Source: Lachnospiraceae bacterium UBA3826 (GTDB taxonomy: Bacteria; Bacillota; Clostridia; Lachnospirales; Lachnospiraceae). Taken from it: 28,376 nt of DNA. Below the pieces are notes generated by a model. It had not been told where the DNA came from. It worked only from the letters and a program-made list of their open reading frames with translations, and searched no databases. A program made the translations under genes and the position numbers. The DNA lies in NCBI GenBank assembly GCA_002393095.1, contig DGII01000026.1, positions 1-28,376 of the forward strand. Reading direction: 5' to 3'. Shown here piece after piece: positions 7,188-15,845 of this stretch (its first letter is position 1; the number at the start of each line of letters is the position of its first letter).

Positions 7188-8843
7188 TCATATTGATCCT
7201 AAATTATTATTCAATAGCTCCTGATTAATCTGATTCTTATCACCAGCCGCTATCAGACCAGTTGCATTAGATAGTTTATAACCGCCACCTTGATCCTTTT
7301 GCAACGTATAACTTGCACCGCTCGCTGTCAGTGTTGCACTTGCTGCAACAGAATTGTCCCAGTCAATCTGGCTGAAACTTGTTACATCCGCACTTGTTAC
7401 ATCCTTTGTAACCCCGTTAGTAGCCGTTACCGACATAGGAAGTGCAACCGCCGTACCAGTGTAGCCTACCAAGTTAATTGTATTATCCCTCACATGTGCT
7501 GTTTCACCATTAGGAAGCGTTACATTTCCATTAGCATCCATAGTATATGTATTACCACCCGATCCGGAACTTGTTCCCGAACCTGATGAATCACTGCTTG
7601 ACGAACCGCTGTCGGATGAACCGCCTGATGTATCTTCATCACCCTCTTCAAGTGCCGCTGCGAACTGCTTGAATGCCTCTTCCTGATCCAATGCGGCCTT
7701 AAGTGAAGGCGGTCTGTTCTCATTCTGTCCGAATATAAGGTAATGTGTCAGAAGTGATTCGGGATCGCTTCCGAAGTTCTCTACGGCATCCGGATTCTCT
7801 CTGGCATAGAAGACAGGATCGAATTCCTCTCCGTTAGTCAGTGTCATTACGCCTGTCGTGGCATCGGTGCTTACGACATATGCCATAGCGCCCTGCCTTA
7901 ATGTATCTCTAAGACTCGCTATCGGCTCAGGTCTGTCACCCTCATCACCATCCTGCGTATCAGCGTTATCCGTTACCTGCTGCTCAGGCGTGGGTGTAGG
8001 TGTAGGCGTAGGCGTAGGGGTAGCCTTGGGTTCGGTGTTCGTCCCATCCGTATCCTTATCCTTATCTTCACCTGAATCTATGAGTCCGCCATTTTCCAGT
8101 AAGGCGATGAGTCGCTCCATACCGCCCTTTGGAAGCGCTTCATAGGCAAGCATCAGCACATCCTCATCCGTATCGCCGTTGCTTAAGTCGCCCGCATCAA
8201 GCTTTCCGCTTGTGACGAACTCGGAGAATTCGTAATTACCTCTTATAAGGGCACTCTGACCGGGTGTGAATACTCTCTCCACGCCGTTATAGGTTCCGTC
8301 CTCGGTCTTAAGACGAGCCAGAACCTGTCCCTCTGTCACTTCAAGCAGGGTATACTTAAGTCCGTCCGCAGCTACATATACAGTCACACGGAAGGTCGTA
8401 CCTCTGACCGACATCGTGGAATTGGGCGTATCCACCTCATAAGTATCATTCGCACCCAACGCACTCTGCAGCACGTTAAGCTCAGAGCCCGCATCCAGAT
8501 ATATCTTGATCTTGCTGTCATCATCCGGCGCCGAAGCCTGTAACGAGAAGTGGGTATTGGCATCCGCATAGACATACTTGTCATTGTCCATGCACATCGT
8601 AAGTTCAGATGCATCACCTACGGTTACATCATCTCCACTGTAGAGGTGCTCACCGACATATGCCTGTCCACTGTTCTTCTCCCCGACTATGCTGACAGTT
8701 CCGCTTACCTGCTCTACGGATATACTCCTGTATCCGTCTCCCTGCATAAGCACAGCGGCCGCTATTCCTACAGCTATCACCACTCCGCCGCCTGCAGCTA
8801 CCGCTTTACCTCCGGTAGTACCAAAAAAGCTCCCTATACTCAT
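7188..8843 (-). CDS. Membrane-anchored FecR-domain protein
   Basis: I recognise the FecR-like domain but not a specific function. One transmembrane helix (about residues 13-33) anchors the protein, leaving the rest outside. The FecR fold (about 45-200) includes VSGTVSIVGE, the YVGEHLYSGDDVTVGD segment, MSVRGTTFRVTV and GVERVFTPGQSALI. A Pro-Thr repeat linker (about 274-285) follows. Then comes a segment of FDPVFYARENPDAV...HYLIFGQNE type (about 341-384), a unit seen in exported Clostridia proteins. A Ser/Gly linker (about 401-430) leads to a C-terminal beta-rich tail. The tail's DNA (7188-7560) is more AT-rich than the rest and may be recently acquired. No sigma-FecI partner or TonB receptor is present, as expected for a Gram-positive. 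GGAGG 6 bases before ATG. Confidence 0.7.
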   Translation of the reverse strand: MSIGSFFGTTGGKAVAAGGGVVIAVGIAAAVLMQGDGYRSISVEQVSGTVSIVGEKNSGQAYVGEHLYSGDDVTVGDASELTMCMDNDKYVYADANTHFSLQASAPDDDSKIKIYLDAGSELNVLQSALGANDTYEVDTPNSTMSVRGTTFRVTVYVAADGLKYTLLEVTEGQVLARLKTEDGTYNGVERVFTPGQSALIRGNYEFSEFVTSGKLDAGDLSNGDTDEDVLMLAYEALPKGGMERLIALLENGGLIDSGEDKDKDTDGTNTEPKATPTPTPTPTPTPEQQVTDNADTQDGDEGDRPEPIASLRDTLRQGAMAYVVSTDATTGVMTLTNGEEFDPVFYARENPDAVENFGSDPESLLTHYLIFGQNENRPPSLKAALDQEEAFKQFAAALEEGDEDTSGGSSDSGSSSSDSSGSGTSSGSGGNTYTMDANGNVTLPNGETAHVRDNTINLVGYTGTAVALPMSVTATNGVTKDVTSADVTSFSQIDWDNSVAASATLTASGASYTLQKDQGGGYKLSNATGLIAAGDKNQINQELLNNNLGSI

Positions 8844-8970
8844 CTAATCCCTCCGTAATTACATATCACCGTTTGTACTGCAAACAGTTATCCTCTTTTA
8901 CTTCCTAACTTAATACATAACACACCAAACCAACTTCATATTATCATATTATCTATATTCTGCAATACTA

Positions 8971-8976
8971 ATTATA
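8971..8976 (-). promoter_or_regulatory. Possible -10 box of the FecR-domain gene
   Basis: Minus-strand TATAAT (8971-8976), about 130 bases above the FecR-domain ATG. No good -35 lies 16-18 bases upstream, so the assignment is tentative. The 222-base gap 8844-9065 otherwise holds only a stem CCGAAGAG/CTCTTCGG (8987-9015) without a T-run. Confidence 0.35.
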
Positions 8977-9065
8977 GCGTTTTTCCCCGAAGAGAATATC
9001 ATTAAGCCTCTTCGGATCGACAGGCTTTGTCAGATGTCTCCTGTATCACGGATCAGCCACACCTG

Positions 9066-10526
9066 TTACATTGTATCATTAAGGATATCTGCCATATATT
9101 CCACCAGCTTAGCATCTATATTCCCCGCAGATGCCATGTCTCTCATGATATCTATCGCCTTATCCTTGGGGATAGGCTTCTTATATGGTCTGTCTGTGGC
9201 AAGCAGGGCATCGCATATATCCGCCACTGCTATGATACGGGCATCCGTGGCGAGGTCACAAGCCTTAAGATGATTCGGATATCCCTTGCCGTTAAGACAT
9301 TCATGATGCTGCACCGCCCAGACGGGGGTGTCCTTGAAGTACTTATTGAAGTGAACCTTATCAAGTATGCGGCCTGTTATGACCACATGTTCCTCCATTA
9401 TCCTGCGCTCATCCGCCGTGAGAGTGCCCTTCCTTATACTTAAGCACTCCTTTTCCTCATCTGTGAAAAAGGGAATGCTCTCCCCTTCATCTCTGTATTC
9501 ATAACTAAGGGCCTCACATAACGAACCGTACAGCTCATCATCCAAAAACCCCGCGCTGTTGGCCTTGCTCACAAGCTCTGCCGCTTCCCCCGTCTTATCT
9601 ATCATATCGTTATATGACTCTTGTGTCATCCTGCCCTCTAACAGCGCTATCCTGGCTTTAAGGCATATCCTCTCAAGCCGCTTCTCTATATCCTTCTCTC
9701 TGCCGTCAAGCCTCGTAGCCTTATTCATGACCTCAAGGGGTGTCACAAGCTTACCTATATCATGCAGCCACGCTCCCATCACGAGCTGGTCTCTGCGGCT
9801 TTTGGAGAAGTACTCCTCCTCCTTGCCTTCATCATGAAGCTTATTGATATGGTCTGCCAGCATACCGCTGTACTGTGCGACCTTCCTTGTGTGAGAAGCA
9901 TTATATGGTGTTCTCTCATCAATAGCCGTAGCCATAGCCTGCGCAAAGGACCACATCTGATCGTTCAACTCCTGCTGATACCTCACATTGGATATGGCGA
10001 TGGCAGCCTGAGAACCAAGAGCATATACCACATTCTCATGGCTTACATCAAAGGGAACGATATTGCCCTCCTTATCAATGGAATTGATAAGCTGCAACAC
10101 ACCCACCACATTGTCTTCACTGTCTATTAAGGGTATCGCCATCATGGAGCCCGTATGATACCCCGTCATACTGTCGTATCTCTTAGGTCCCGAAAAATCA
10201 AACCTGTCGCTTTCATACACATCGGGAATATTAAGTATCTGCCTGTGTATGGCACAGTAGGCACATATATTGCCCTCATTCAATTCAACAGGAGGCAGGT
10301 CTATCACCTCGCCGTCAGAGCCCTTGTCCACATTCATGGATCTGGTCTTCATGATCCTAAAGATAAGCTTATCATTCTCATACAGATACAGAGTGCCGGC
10401 ATCGCAGTCACATATATCCATACTCTTACTTATGATCATGTTAAAAAGCTTGTTTCTGTCCTTCTCGGCCGACAGTGCGATGCTTATGTCCAGTATCGCC
10501 TGTAATTCTTCATTATACTCTCCCAT
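9066..10526 (-). CDS. GAF/HD-GYP phosphodiesterase
   Basis: Predicted cytoplasmic c-di-GMP phosphodiesterase or related phosphohydrolase with a ligand sensor. The GAF domain (about residues 15-180) has CDCDAGTLYLYE, MAIPLIDSEDNVVGVLQLIN and a cysteine pair in NICAYCAIH. The HD-GYP domain has HTRKVAQYS, the HDIGKLVTP metal motif, EEHVVITGRILDKV, HHECLNGKGYP and ARIIAVADICDALLATDRPYK. Between HDIGK and the EEH helix lie about 110 residues where canonical domains have about 30, so a helical insert is present. I chose the ATG at 10526, which follows AGGAG by 2 bases; a TTG at 10556 is possible but has no ribosome site. It follows the epimerase-like gene after 108 bases. Confidence 0.85.
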   Translation of the reverse strand: MGEYNEELQAILDISIALSAEKDRNKLFNMIISKSMDICDCDAGTLYLYENDKLIFRIMKTRSMNVDKGSDGEVIDLPPVELNEGNICAYCAIHRQILNIPDVYESDRFDFSGPKRYDSMTGYHTGSMMAIPLIDSEDNVVGVLQLINSIDKEGNIVPFDVSHENVVYALGSQAAIAISNVRYQQELNDQMWSFAQAMATAIDERTPYNASHTRKVAQYSGMLADHINKLHDEGKEEEYFSKSRRDQLVMGAWLHDIGKLVTPLEVMNKATRLDGREKDIEKRLERICLKARIALLEGRMTQESYNDMIDKTGEAAELVSKANSAGFLDDELYGSLCEALSYEYRDEGESIPFFTDEEKECLSIRKGTLTADERRIMEEHVVITGRILDKVHFNKYFKDTPVWAVQHHECLNGKGYPNHLKACDLATDARIIAVADICDALLATDRPYKKPIPKDKAIDIMRDMASAGNIDAKLVEYMADILNDTM

Positions 10527-10538
10527 ATCTCCTGCCCT

Positions 10539-10592
10539 CTGTGTTATGTCAACCAACCACCGCTTTGTCTGTTTTCCTGTGTTATGTCAACC
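10539..10592. repeat. 16-bp direct repeat pair upstream of the HD-GYP gene
   Basis: CTGTGTTATGTCAACC occurs at 10539-10554 and again at 10577-10592, 38 bases apart. Read on the minus strand each copy contains TTGACAT, a consensus -35 core, but no matching -10 box lies 16-18 bases on. The copies may be binding sites for a regulator of the HD-GYP gene. Confidence 0.6.
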
Positions 10593-10634
10593 TGTTTGCC
10601 GTCTTACCCATTCTCTGTATATGTACTACACCTC

Positions 10635-11411
10635 TTACAGTCCGGTCACGAATTCGAGCGACCTTTTTGCCTTCTCTATGCCGTTTACTTCAAGGAGTAT
10701 CTGCATATCTATATCGTATTTATCTATCAGTGATCTGAATTTGATGAAATCAATATTGCCGTCTCCCGCAGCCAGATGCAGATCTGATATAAGGTCATTA
10801 TCATTAAGGTGCATATGTCTGATATGCGGCGCAAGCTCTCTCATCCATACCTCTTCGGAGGTATTCGTCAGAGCCGCATGAGCATAGTCAAGGCACAGTC
10901 CGATGCTCTTATGCTCCCTTACTCTGTCCATCAGCGCATTGAATATGGCAGGATATGATTCGAAGGTATTCTCCATATATATATCTATATTGGCGTAATC
11001 TGTGGCCAGCTCGGAGAGGAAATCACTCATGCCGCTTATCCAGCCTGATATGTATCCTGCCGTATTAAGCCCTGCAAGCAGACTCGTGTGGAACACCACG
11101 CCCTTACAGCCAAGCCTGCCCGCTATATCCATGGACCGCCTCATAAGGCTTCTGCTATGCTCTCTTATGACTCTGTCCTGACTGATAGGCGCTATATCAT
11201 AGAATACTCCGTGCAGGGTATCCCTTGACCTGTCCCTGTCAAGCTTAAGATACTCTTCTATCCTTCTCTCTGTCTCCTTCTCATCCTCATAGACCGTGGG
11301 CTCGAAGAAGTCATTATACTCGAACGCCACTCCATATTCCGACACAAGTGTCATATATTCTTCGATCTCACTAAGATCAGGTATCACTGTCCAGTTCTGC
11401 TTCAATGTCAT
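10635..11411 (-). CDS. Sugar phosphate isomerase/epimerase-like TIM barrel protein
   Basis: Member of the xylose isomerase-like TIM barrel family (AP endonuclease 2 fold), which binds divalent metals and isomerises sugars or cuts abasic DNA. Barrel strand motifs are visible in order: LHGVFYD, VFHTS, DIYMENTF, SIGLCLDYAHAA, HIRHMHLNDND, HLAAGDGNIDF and ILLEVNG. The Glu, Asp and His residues in these fit the metal ligands of the family. The 258-residue length is normal. Substrate cannot be told from sequence. It starts 12 bases after the cyclase gene with GAGGT just before the ATG, so the two are cotranscribed. Confidence 0.8.
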   Translation of the reverse strand: MTLKQNWTVIPDLSEIEEYMTLVSEYGVAFEYNDFFEPTVYEDEKETERRIEEYLKLDRDRSRDTLHGVFYDIAPISQDRVIREHSRSLMRRSMDIAGRLGCKGVVFHTSLLAGLNTAGYISGWISGMSDFLSELATDYANIDIYMENTFESYPAIFNALMDRVREHKSIGLCLDYAHAALTNTSEEVWMRELAPHIRHMHLNDNDLISDLHLAAGDGNIDFIKFRSLIDKYDIDMQILLEVNGIEKAKRSLEFVTGL

Positions 11412-11423
11412 CTACCTCGCTAA

Positions 11424-13289
11424 TTAACTTATGTCTGTCTGAATACTGCTATCCGTGCTTCCTATACTGTCTACACTGTATACCATTATCTTATTGCTCT
11501 TACCCTTAAGCGGAATCTCTCCTACCGGTGTGGCTTCTATCCTGTCACGAAGTCTCTCATACACATCCTCGCTTATGAGTATCTGCTCTGCCTTGGCGTT
11601 GCTTTCAAGCCTTGCGGCAGTATTGACCGTATCGCCTATGGCTGTATAGTCCATACGGAAGTCACAGCCTATATTCCCGACTACCGCTTCACCGCAATTG
11701 ACACCCACACCGAAGCCCACTTTCTTACCGAACTCCTCATACAGCCTGTCTCCTAACTCCTTAGAGCCCGCTTTGATATCCCATGCTGCGGCAACAGCTT
11801 CATATATGTAGTCATCCAGATCAAAGGGTGCGTTGAATACCGCCATTGTAGCGTCACCGATGAATTTATCCAGTGTTCCCTTATGCTTAAGGATACAGGT
11901 AGTCGTAAGCTTAAGGTATTCATTAAGTATAGCCACTACCTTCTCAGGCTCTAAGCCCTCCGACAGCGGCGTGAAGCCTCTTATATCCACGAAGAGCACC
12001 GCTACATTCCTCTTCTCACCGCCCAGATGCAGCTCGAAATCTCCGCTTTTGGACAGATTATCAACTATCTCAGGCGCAACGTATTTTTTGAACACATCAA
12101 GGGTGTGCTTTCTTCGTATCCTTTCAAGGACATACTTCTCTATGATGAAGTATATGTCCGCTATGGCTAAAGTGATAAGTACATAGACGCATGGCATGAA
12201 CACACGCTCACCGCCTATCCCCATAGTTGCAAGCAGCCTTCCAAGAAGTATATATGCTCCCGCCATGACTGCCGATAATAAGAGTATCACAGACAGCTTT
12301 CGCTTCTTTGCTATAAGAAGGAATCCTGCCGTAATGATGAAGGTAAGCAATATAAGTACGGGACGGCCTATGGGAACCATGGTCTTGTGCTCCATAAGCG
12401 CCTGAATGATATTGGCGTGTATCTCCACTCCGTACATGCTCTTCCCGCGATTTACAGCAGGCTTATATGCATCCTGAAATCCCGGTGCATAAGCACCTGC
12501 AAGCACTATCTTATCCCTGAAGGCAGTATGCGGCACCTCTCCTGCAAGTACCGCGCGCAGGGATACATGCTGGAACTCTCCTGTTTTACCCGAATACATG
12601 AATTGGAACTGACCCTTGGAATCGGTTCTTACGGGGGGTGCTTCCATATATACATCAAGTACTGCCTTATCAAAGCTTTCATGGATGCCCTCACCGATGG
12701 AGTTGTCCGTATTACGCTCGCTTATCTCCTCCGGTATATCCACATCAAGCAAGGCATACCTGACACAACCGTCAGAAGCTATGCATGCATTGGTGAAGCC
12801 GAGCGTAGCTGTCTTGGCCAGCTCTTCATACGGAACCTCGATATCCGCTATATGCTCCGTATTGTATATGAGTCTGCCTGAAGGATCGCGCTCCAGGGCA
12901 CCTCTGTATACCAGATTGGTCCCCATAACGGTATTATCCCCGACTGCCTTGGCAAGTCTGGCATCCGTCTCCCTGTCATAATCACTTATGAACATGAAGT
13001 CCATGCCGACAACCGCCGGAGCATTGTCGGTATCTTCATAGAGATATTCAAGCAGAGCTGCTGATTTTTCCCTTGACCAGAGATTGAAATTGCCGTATTC
13101 GGCAAGAGTCTCTTCATCGACTCCTATGATAATGATATCTGATGACGGACCCGTAAGCTTGGTGTACAATCCGTCTGTAAGATAAGAATCCAGTGCATAA
13201 AAAGGATTGACAGCAGCCAGTACACCTACCAGCACTCCTGTCAGAACGGCTGTGACCGTATAGATATGCTTCTTCATACTCACTTTCAT
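11424..13289 (-). CDS. CHASE2-domain class III adenylate cyclase
   Basis: Predicted receptor cyclase making cAMP. After an N-terminal helix (about residues 8-28) comes an extracytoplasmic CHASE2 sensor (about 30-300, with DIIIIGVDEETL, VVGMDFMF and DKIVLAGAYAPG). Three transmembrane helices (about 308-385) lead to the class III catalytic domain (about 420-610). Metal aspartates lie in LFVDIRGFTPLS and FIGDATMAVF, the purine-binding lysine in GTLDKFIGD, and the transition-state Asn/Arg in TVNTAARLES. Thr in the YTAIGD position pairs with that Lys as in many bacterial adenylate cyclases, favouring ATP over GTP. AGGAT precedes the ATG. It lies 39 bases after the sirtuin and 12 before the epimerase-like gene. 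No CRP-type regulator is in the window. Confidence 0.9.
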   Translation of the reverse strand: MKVSMKKHIYTVTAVLTGVLVGVLAAVNPFYALDSYLTDGLYTKLTGPSSDIIIIGVDEETLAEYGNFNLWSREKSAALLEYLYEDTDNAPAVVGMDFMFISDYDRETDARLAKAVGDNTVMGTNLVYRGALERDPSGRLIYNTEHIADIEVPYEELAKTATLGFTNACIASDGCVRYALLDVDIPEEISERNTDNSIGEGIHESFDKAVLDVYMEAPPVRTDSKGQFQFMYSGKTGEFQHVSLRAVLAGEVPHTAFRDKIVLAGAYAPGFQDAYKPAVNRGKSMYGVEIHANIIQALMEHKTMVPIGRPVLILLTFIITAGFLLIAKKRKLSVILLLSAVMAGAYILLGRLLATMGIGGERVFMPCVYVLITLAIADIYFIIEKYVLERIRRKHTLDVFKKYVAPEIVDNLSKSGDFELHLGGEKRNVAVLFVDIRGFTPLSEGLEPEKVVAILNEYLKLTTTCILKHKGTLDKFIGDATMAVFNAPFDLDDYIYEAVAAAWDIKAGSKELGDRLYEEFGKKVGFGVGVNCGEAVVGNIGCDFRMDYTAIGDTVNTAARLESNAKAEQILISEDVYERLRDRIEATPVGEIPLKGKSNKIMVYSVDSIGSTDSSIQTDIS

Positions 13290-13328
13290 ATATCCTGACT
13301 CCCCTTTATGCTACGATATGCCTGCTGT

Positions 13329-14078
13329 CTATAGCTTCTCTCCCATAAGCTCCATGACTTCCCTAAAGACCTTGCCGATGGAGTCATGAATGACCAGATC
13401 CGCCTGCCTGTCGGCATTAGTCTCACTTTTATTGATAAGCACAAGATGCCTGCCGTTAAAGTACTGTATAAGTCCGGCTGCCGGATATACCACAAGAGAT
13501 GTACCGCCTATTATAAGGGTATCGGCTGCTTCTATGGCTTCTACGGAGCGATTGATGATATTCTGATCCAGACCCTCCTCATAGAGTACCACATCCGGCT
13601 TGACCCTGCCGCCGCACTTAGGACATGTGGGAACTCCCTCAGAGCCTAAGATGAACTTCTCATCATAGAACGCCTGACACTCTTCACAGTAATTGCGAAG
13701 TACGGAACCATGAAGCTCATATACAGTCTTAGAGCCCGCTGCCTGATGCAGTCCGTCTATATTCTGTGTGACTATCGCCTTAAGCTTACCCATCTGCTCA
13801 AGACGGGCCAGTGCCAGATGCGCTGCGTTGGGCTTGGCATCCGGATATATAAGCTTATCCTTGTAGAACTTGAAGAATTCCTCCGGATATCTCATATAGA
13901 AGGTATGGGATACCAACTGTTCCGGAGTGAAGTTGATCTTAAGCTTCTCATTCCACAGCCCGTTAGAACTCCTGAAATCCGGTATATCGGATTCCGTACT
14001 CACTCCGGCTCCGCCGAAGAATACGACATTATCGCTTTCTTTAAGTATATCCGCAAGCTCTCTTATCTCTTCCGACAT
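13329..14078 (-). CDS. cobB: NAD-dependent protein deacylase (sirtuin)
   Basis: Removes acetyl or related acyl groups from lysines using NAD, giving nicotinamide and O-acyl-ADP-ribose. The 249-residue length is typical. Motifs: GGAGVSTESDIPDFRS (NAD loop, about residues 21-36), TQNIDGLHQAAG, YELHGSVLRNYC with the catalytic His, four zinc cysteines in C-E-E-C and C-P-K-C, KPDVVLYEEGL and GGTSLVVYPAA. Zinc and Rossmann domains are both intact. GGAGG-type site 9 bases before the ATG. First gene of a run with the cyclase and epimerase-like gene. Symbol given by family; substrate unknown. Confidence 0.93.
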   Translation of the reverse strand: MSEEIRELADILKESDNVVFFGGAGVSTESDIPDFRSSNGLWNEKLKINFTPEQLVSHTFYMRYPEEFFKFYKDKLIYPDAKPNAAHLALARLEQMGKLKAIVTQNIDGLHQAAGSKTVYELHGSVLRNYCEECQAFYDEKFILGSEGVPTCPKCGGRVKPDVVLYEEGLDQNIINRSVEAIEAADTLIIGGTSLVVYPAAGLIQYFNGRHLVLINKSETNADRQADLVIHDSIGKVFREVMELMGEKL

Positions 14079-14132
14079 TCCTTTACCCTCCTTCTTTTAC
14101 AGTACACAAGCGTCCTGTTTCTGGTTGACATA

Positions 14133-14160
14133 ACTATAGTTCGACATCTTAACTCTGCAA
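14133..14160 (-). promoter_or_regulatory. Promoter of the sirtuin-cyclase operon
   Basis: Minus-strand TTGCAG (14155-14160), 16-base spacer, TATAGT (14133-14138), about 55 bases above the sirtuin ATG. The -35 is imperfect; the -10 matches 5 of 6. Confidence 0.45.
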
Positions 14161-14164
14161 TGCA

Positions 14165-14929
14165 TCAACAGTTCTTATACTTCGGAACCCACATATTCCA
14201 GCCGTTGCTCCTGCGGTTCTCCTCCAGCTCGTCAAGCTTCTCTTCTATACGCGCCTTCACAAGCTCGCTTATCTCCTTAGTGGACATATCCGCATATTCT
14301 TCATAGTATATGGGGTCCATGAAGCATACCTGTGTAGTTACTTTTCGATAGGAATTATAGTCAAATGGCAGATGAGAGTCATACAACGCCACCGGGACTA
14401 TGGGTACACCGGCATTTTTGGCTACCTTGAAGGCTCCGGGAAGGAAATCCTGAAGCTTATTGCCGTTATGTCTGTATCCTCCCTCCGGGAAATATATGAA
14501 CCTCCTGCCGCCTTTCACATCCTCAGTCATCTGCTTGAGTGCCTTCACCTGCTTATGGAAATCCGTCCTGTCAAGCCTCACTCCGTCAACAAGGCTTATG
14601 ACCTGATCCGCCAGCGGCATCTTCGAGCGTCCCGCATCCATGATGACAGAACACGGCTCCTTATGCGAATCCATTATCCCCAGCGCATCATACTTACCCT
14701 GATGGTTGGCATACATGACATATCCCCCGTCCTTGGGAAGCTTCTCCTCACCGTAGGATACCGTGGATATCCTGCCCCTCTTCTTCACATCATGTATTAT
14801 ATTAAGCGCAAGGGAGTACCTCTCATATTCATTGTACTTATCCCCATGCTTCACATAGTAATCCGCCTTAAGGATATAGTAGATGATCAAAAAGATCGAA
14901 AAACCGACCAGACAATAAAATCTAAGCAT
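14165..14929 (-). CDS. 1-acyl-glycerol-3-phosphate acyltransferase (PlsC family)
   Basis: Membrane-associated acyltransferase that probably adds the second acyl chain in phospholipid synthesis. One N-terminal transmembrane helix (about residues 3-22). The catalytic H-x4-D box is present as ANHQGKYDALG near residue 75, the acyl-acceptor box as FPEGGYRHNG near 148, and VPIVPVALYDS near 180 as the last block. The canonical FPEGTR is changed to FPEGGYR, so the acceptor site is slightly divergent. 254 residues, normal length. The substrate, and whether it is PlsC proper or a lysolipid or lipoprotein acyltransferase, is not settled by sequence. Confidence 0.85.
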   Translation of the reverse strand: MLRFYCLVGFSIFLIIYYILKADYYVKHGDKYNEYERYSLALNIIHDVKKRGRISTVSYGEEKLPKDGGYVMYANHQGKYDALGIMDSHKEPCSVIMDAGRSKMPLADQVISLVDGVRLDRTDFHKQVKALKQMTEDVKGGRRFIYFPEGGYRHNGNKLQDFLPGAFKVAKNAGVPIVPVALYDSHLPFDYNSYRKVTTQVCFMDPIYYEEYADMSTKEISELVKARIEEKLDELEENRRSNGWNMWVPKYKNC

Positions 14930-15003
14930 CCTGATTCCCCACAGCGCAGCTCAAGCCTTATGTCACAACTGCGCTTTCCTCTTATATATTTTACACTCGG
15001 TTT

Positions 15004-15012
15004 ATTATATCA
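15004..15012 (-). promoter_or_regulatory. Extended -10 box of the acyltransferase gene
   Basis: Minus-strand TGATATAAT (hexamer 15004-15009) in a very AT-rich stretch; no convincing -35. Its transcript would have a leader of about 70 bases with an AGCGCAG/CTGCGCT stem (14943-14949 with 14969-14975). Confidence 0.5.
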
Positions 15013-15035
15013 TATATATTGCAGCAATACATATA

Positions 15036-15770
15036 TCAATATTCTGTTAATTCCTTAATGACCTCTCCTGCGATGATAAGCCCTGCAACCGACGGCACAA
15101 AGGCTACGGAGCCCGGTGCCGGTCTTCCGGTATTGCCCTTAGTCTCCATGGTCTGCCCGGTCTCTGCAACCGGTGTGATGGGCTCCTCGGCAGAATACAC
15201 ACACTTAAGCGCCTTAATCCCCCTTTTCCTGCATTCGTGACGCATGACCTTGGCAAGTGGACAGATGCTCGTATCATATATATCAGCCACCTTAAGCTTC
15301 GTCGGATCGAGCTTATTGCCCGTTCCCATACACGATATTACGGGCACCCCGGCATCAAGCGCCTGCTCTATGATGGTAAGCTTACCCGTCACCGTATCTA
15401 TGGCATCCACCACATAATCATACAGGGTAAAATCAAACTCATCTCTATTCTCCGGCAGATAGAAGGTCCTGTAGGCCCGTACCGAACAATCGGGATTGAT
15501 ATCCTTTATTCGCTCTGCCGCGACCTCCGTCTTGGGCATGCCCACCTTGCTTCTTGTGGCTATTATCTGTCTGTTGAGATTAGTTATGTCAACCACGTCA
15601 TTGTCGATTATATCCAACGCTCCCACTCCGCTCCTTGCAAGTGCTTCAACCACATATCCGCCCACTCCGCCTATACCGAAGACGGCTATCCTTGAGCTTT
15701 TTAATTTTTCCATTGCCTCCGTCCCAAGCAAAAGCCCGGTACGAAGGAAAGCTTTAGAATTATCAGTCAT
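15036..15770 (-). CDS. tcdA: tRNA threonylcarbamoyladenosine dehydratase
   Basis: E1-like enzyme that converts t6A37 of ANN-reading tRNAs to its cyclic form using ATP. It has the adenylation fold: FGIGGVGGYVVEALARSGVG (about residues 31-50, nucleotide loop), DIIDNDVVDITNLNRQI, and DYVVDAIDTVTGK (about 117). A cysteine suited to the catalytic role lies in VISCMGTGNKLDPT, and a KVMRHECRKRGI segment follows. 244 residues, typical for TcdA/CsdL. AGGT lies 7 bases before the ATG. It is divergent from bioY, with an extended -10 box at 15846-15851. Confidence 0.92.
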   Translation of the reverse strand: MTDNSKAFLRTGLLLGTEAMEKLKSSRIAVFGIGGVGGYVVEALARSGVGALDIIDNDVVDITNLNRQIIATRSKVGMPKTEVAAERIKDINPDCSVRAYRTFYLPENRDEFDFTLYDYVVDAIDTVTGKLTIIEQALDAGVPVISCMGTGNKLDPTKLKVADIYDTSICPLAKVMRHECRKRGIKALKCVYSAEEPITPVAETGQTMETKGNTGRPAPGSVAFVPSVAGLIIAGEVIKELTEY

Positions 15771-15782
15771 TGACTTACCTAC

Positions 15783-15804
15783 TTACAAGTTCACAAGCTT
15801 GTAA
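15783..15804. promoter_or_regulatory. Inverted repeat in the tcdA leader
   Basis: TTACAAG (15783-15789) and CTTGTAA (15798-15804) are inverted around an 8-base gap, 12 bases above the tcdA ATG. The right arm extends to TTGTAAAC, matching the BirA half-site core found at 15884. It may be a leader hairpin or an operator. Confidence 0.35.
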
Positions 15805-15845
15805 ACTCCTCTATGCCTTTATTGCAGTCCATGTTCCTTTACCAC

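Noticed and set aside
7858..8145. Plus-strand frame with GVGVGVGVGVG
   Set aside because: It is the reverse of the Pro-Thr repeat linker in the FecR-domain gene, not a real gene.
7188..8843. FecI/FecR iron-uptake signalling
   Set aside because: No FecI sigma factor or outer-membrane receptor; the protein has an exported layout of a Gram-positive surface protein.
8987..9015. Stem CCGAAGAG/CTCTTCGG as terminator of the HD-GYP gene
   Set aside because: On the minus strand it is followed by GGAAAAACG, with no T-run; the neighbouring TATAAT suggests a promoter region instead.
10270..10881. 203-residue plus-strand frame
   Set aside because: Overlaps the start of the HD-GYP gene and the end of the epimerase-like gene; no domain and cysteine-rich low-complexity content typical of antisense frames.
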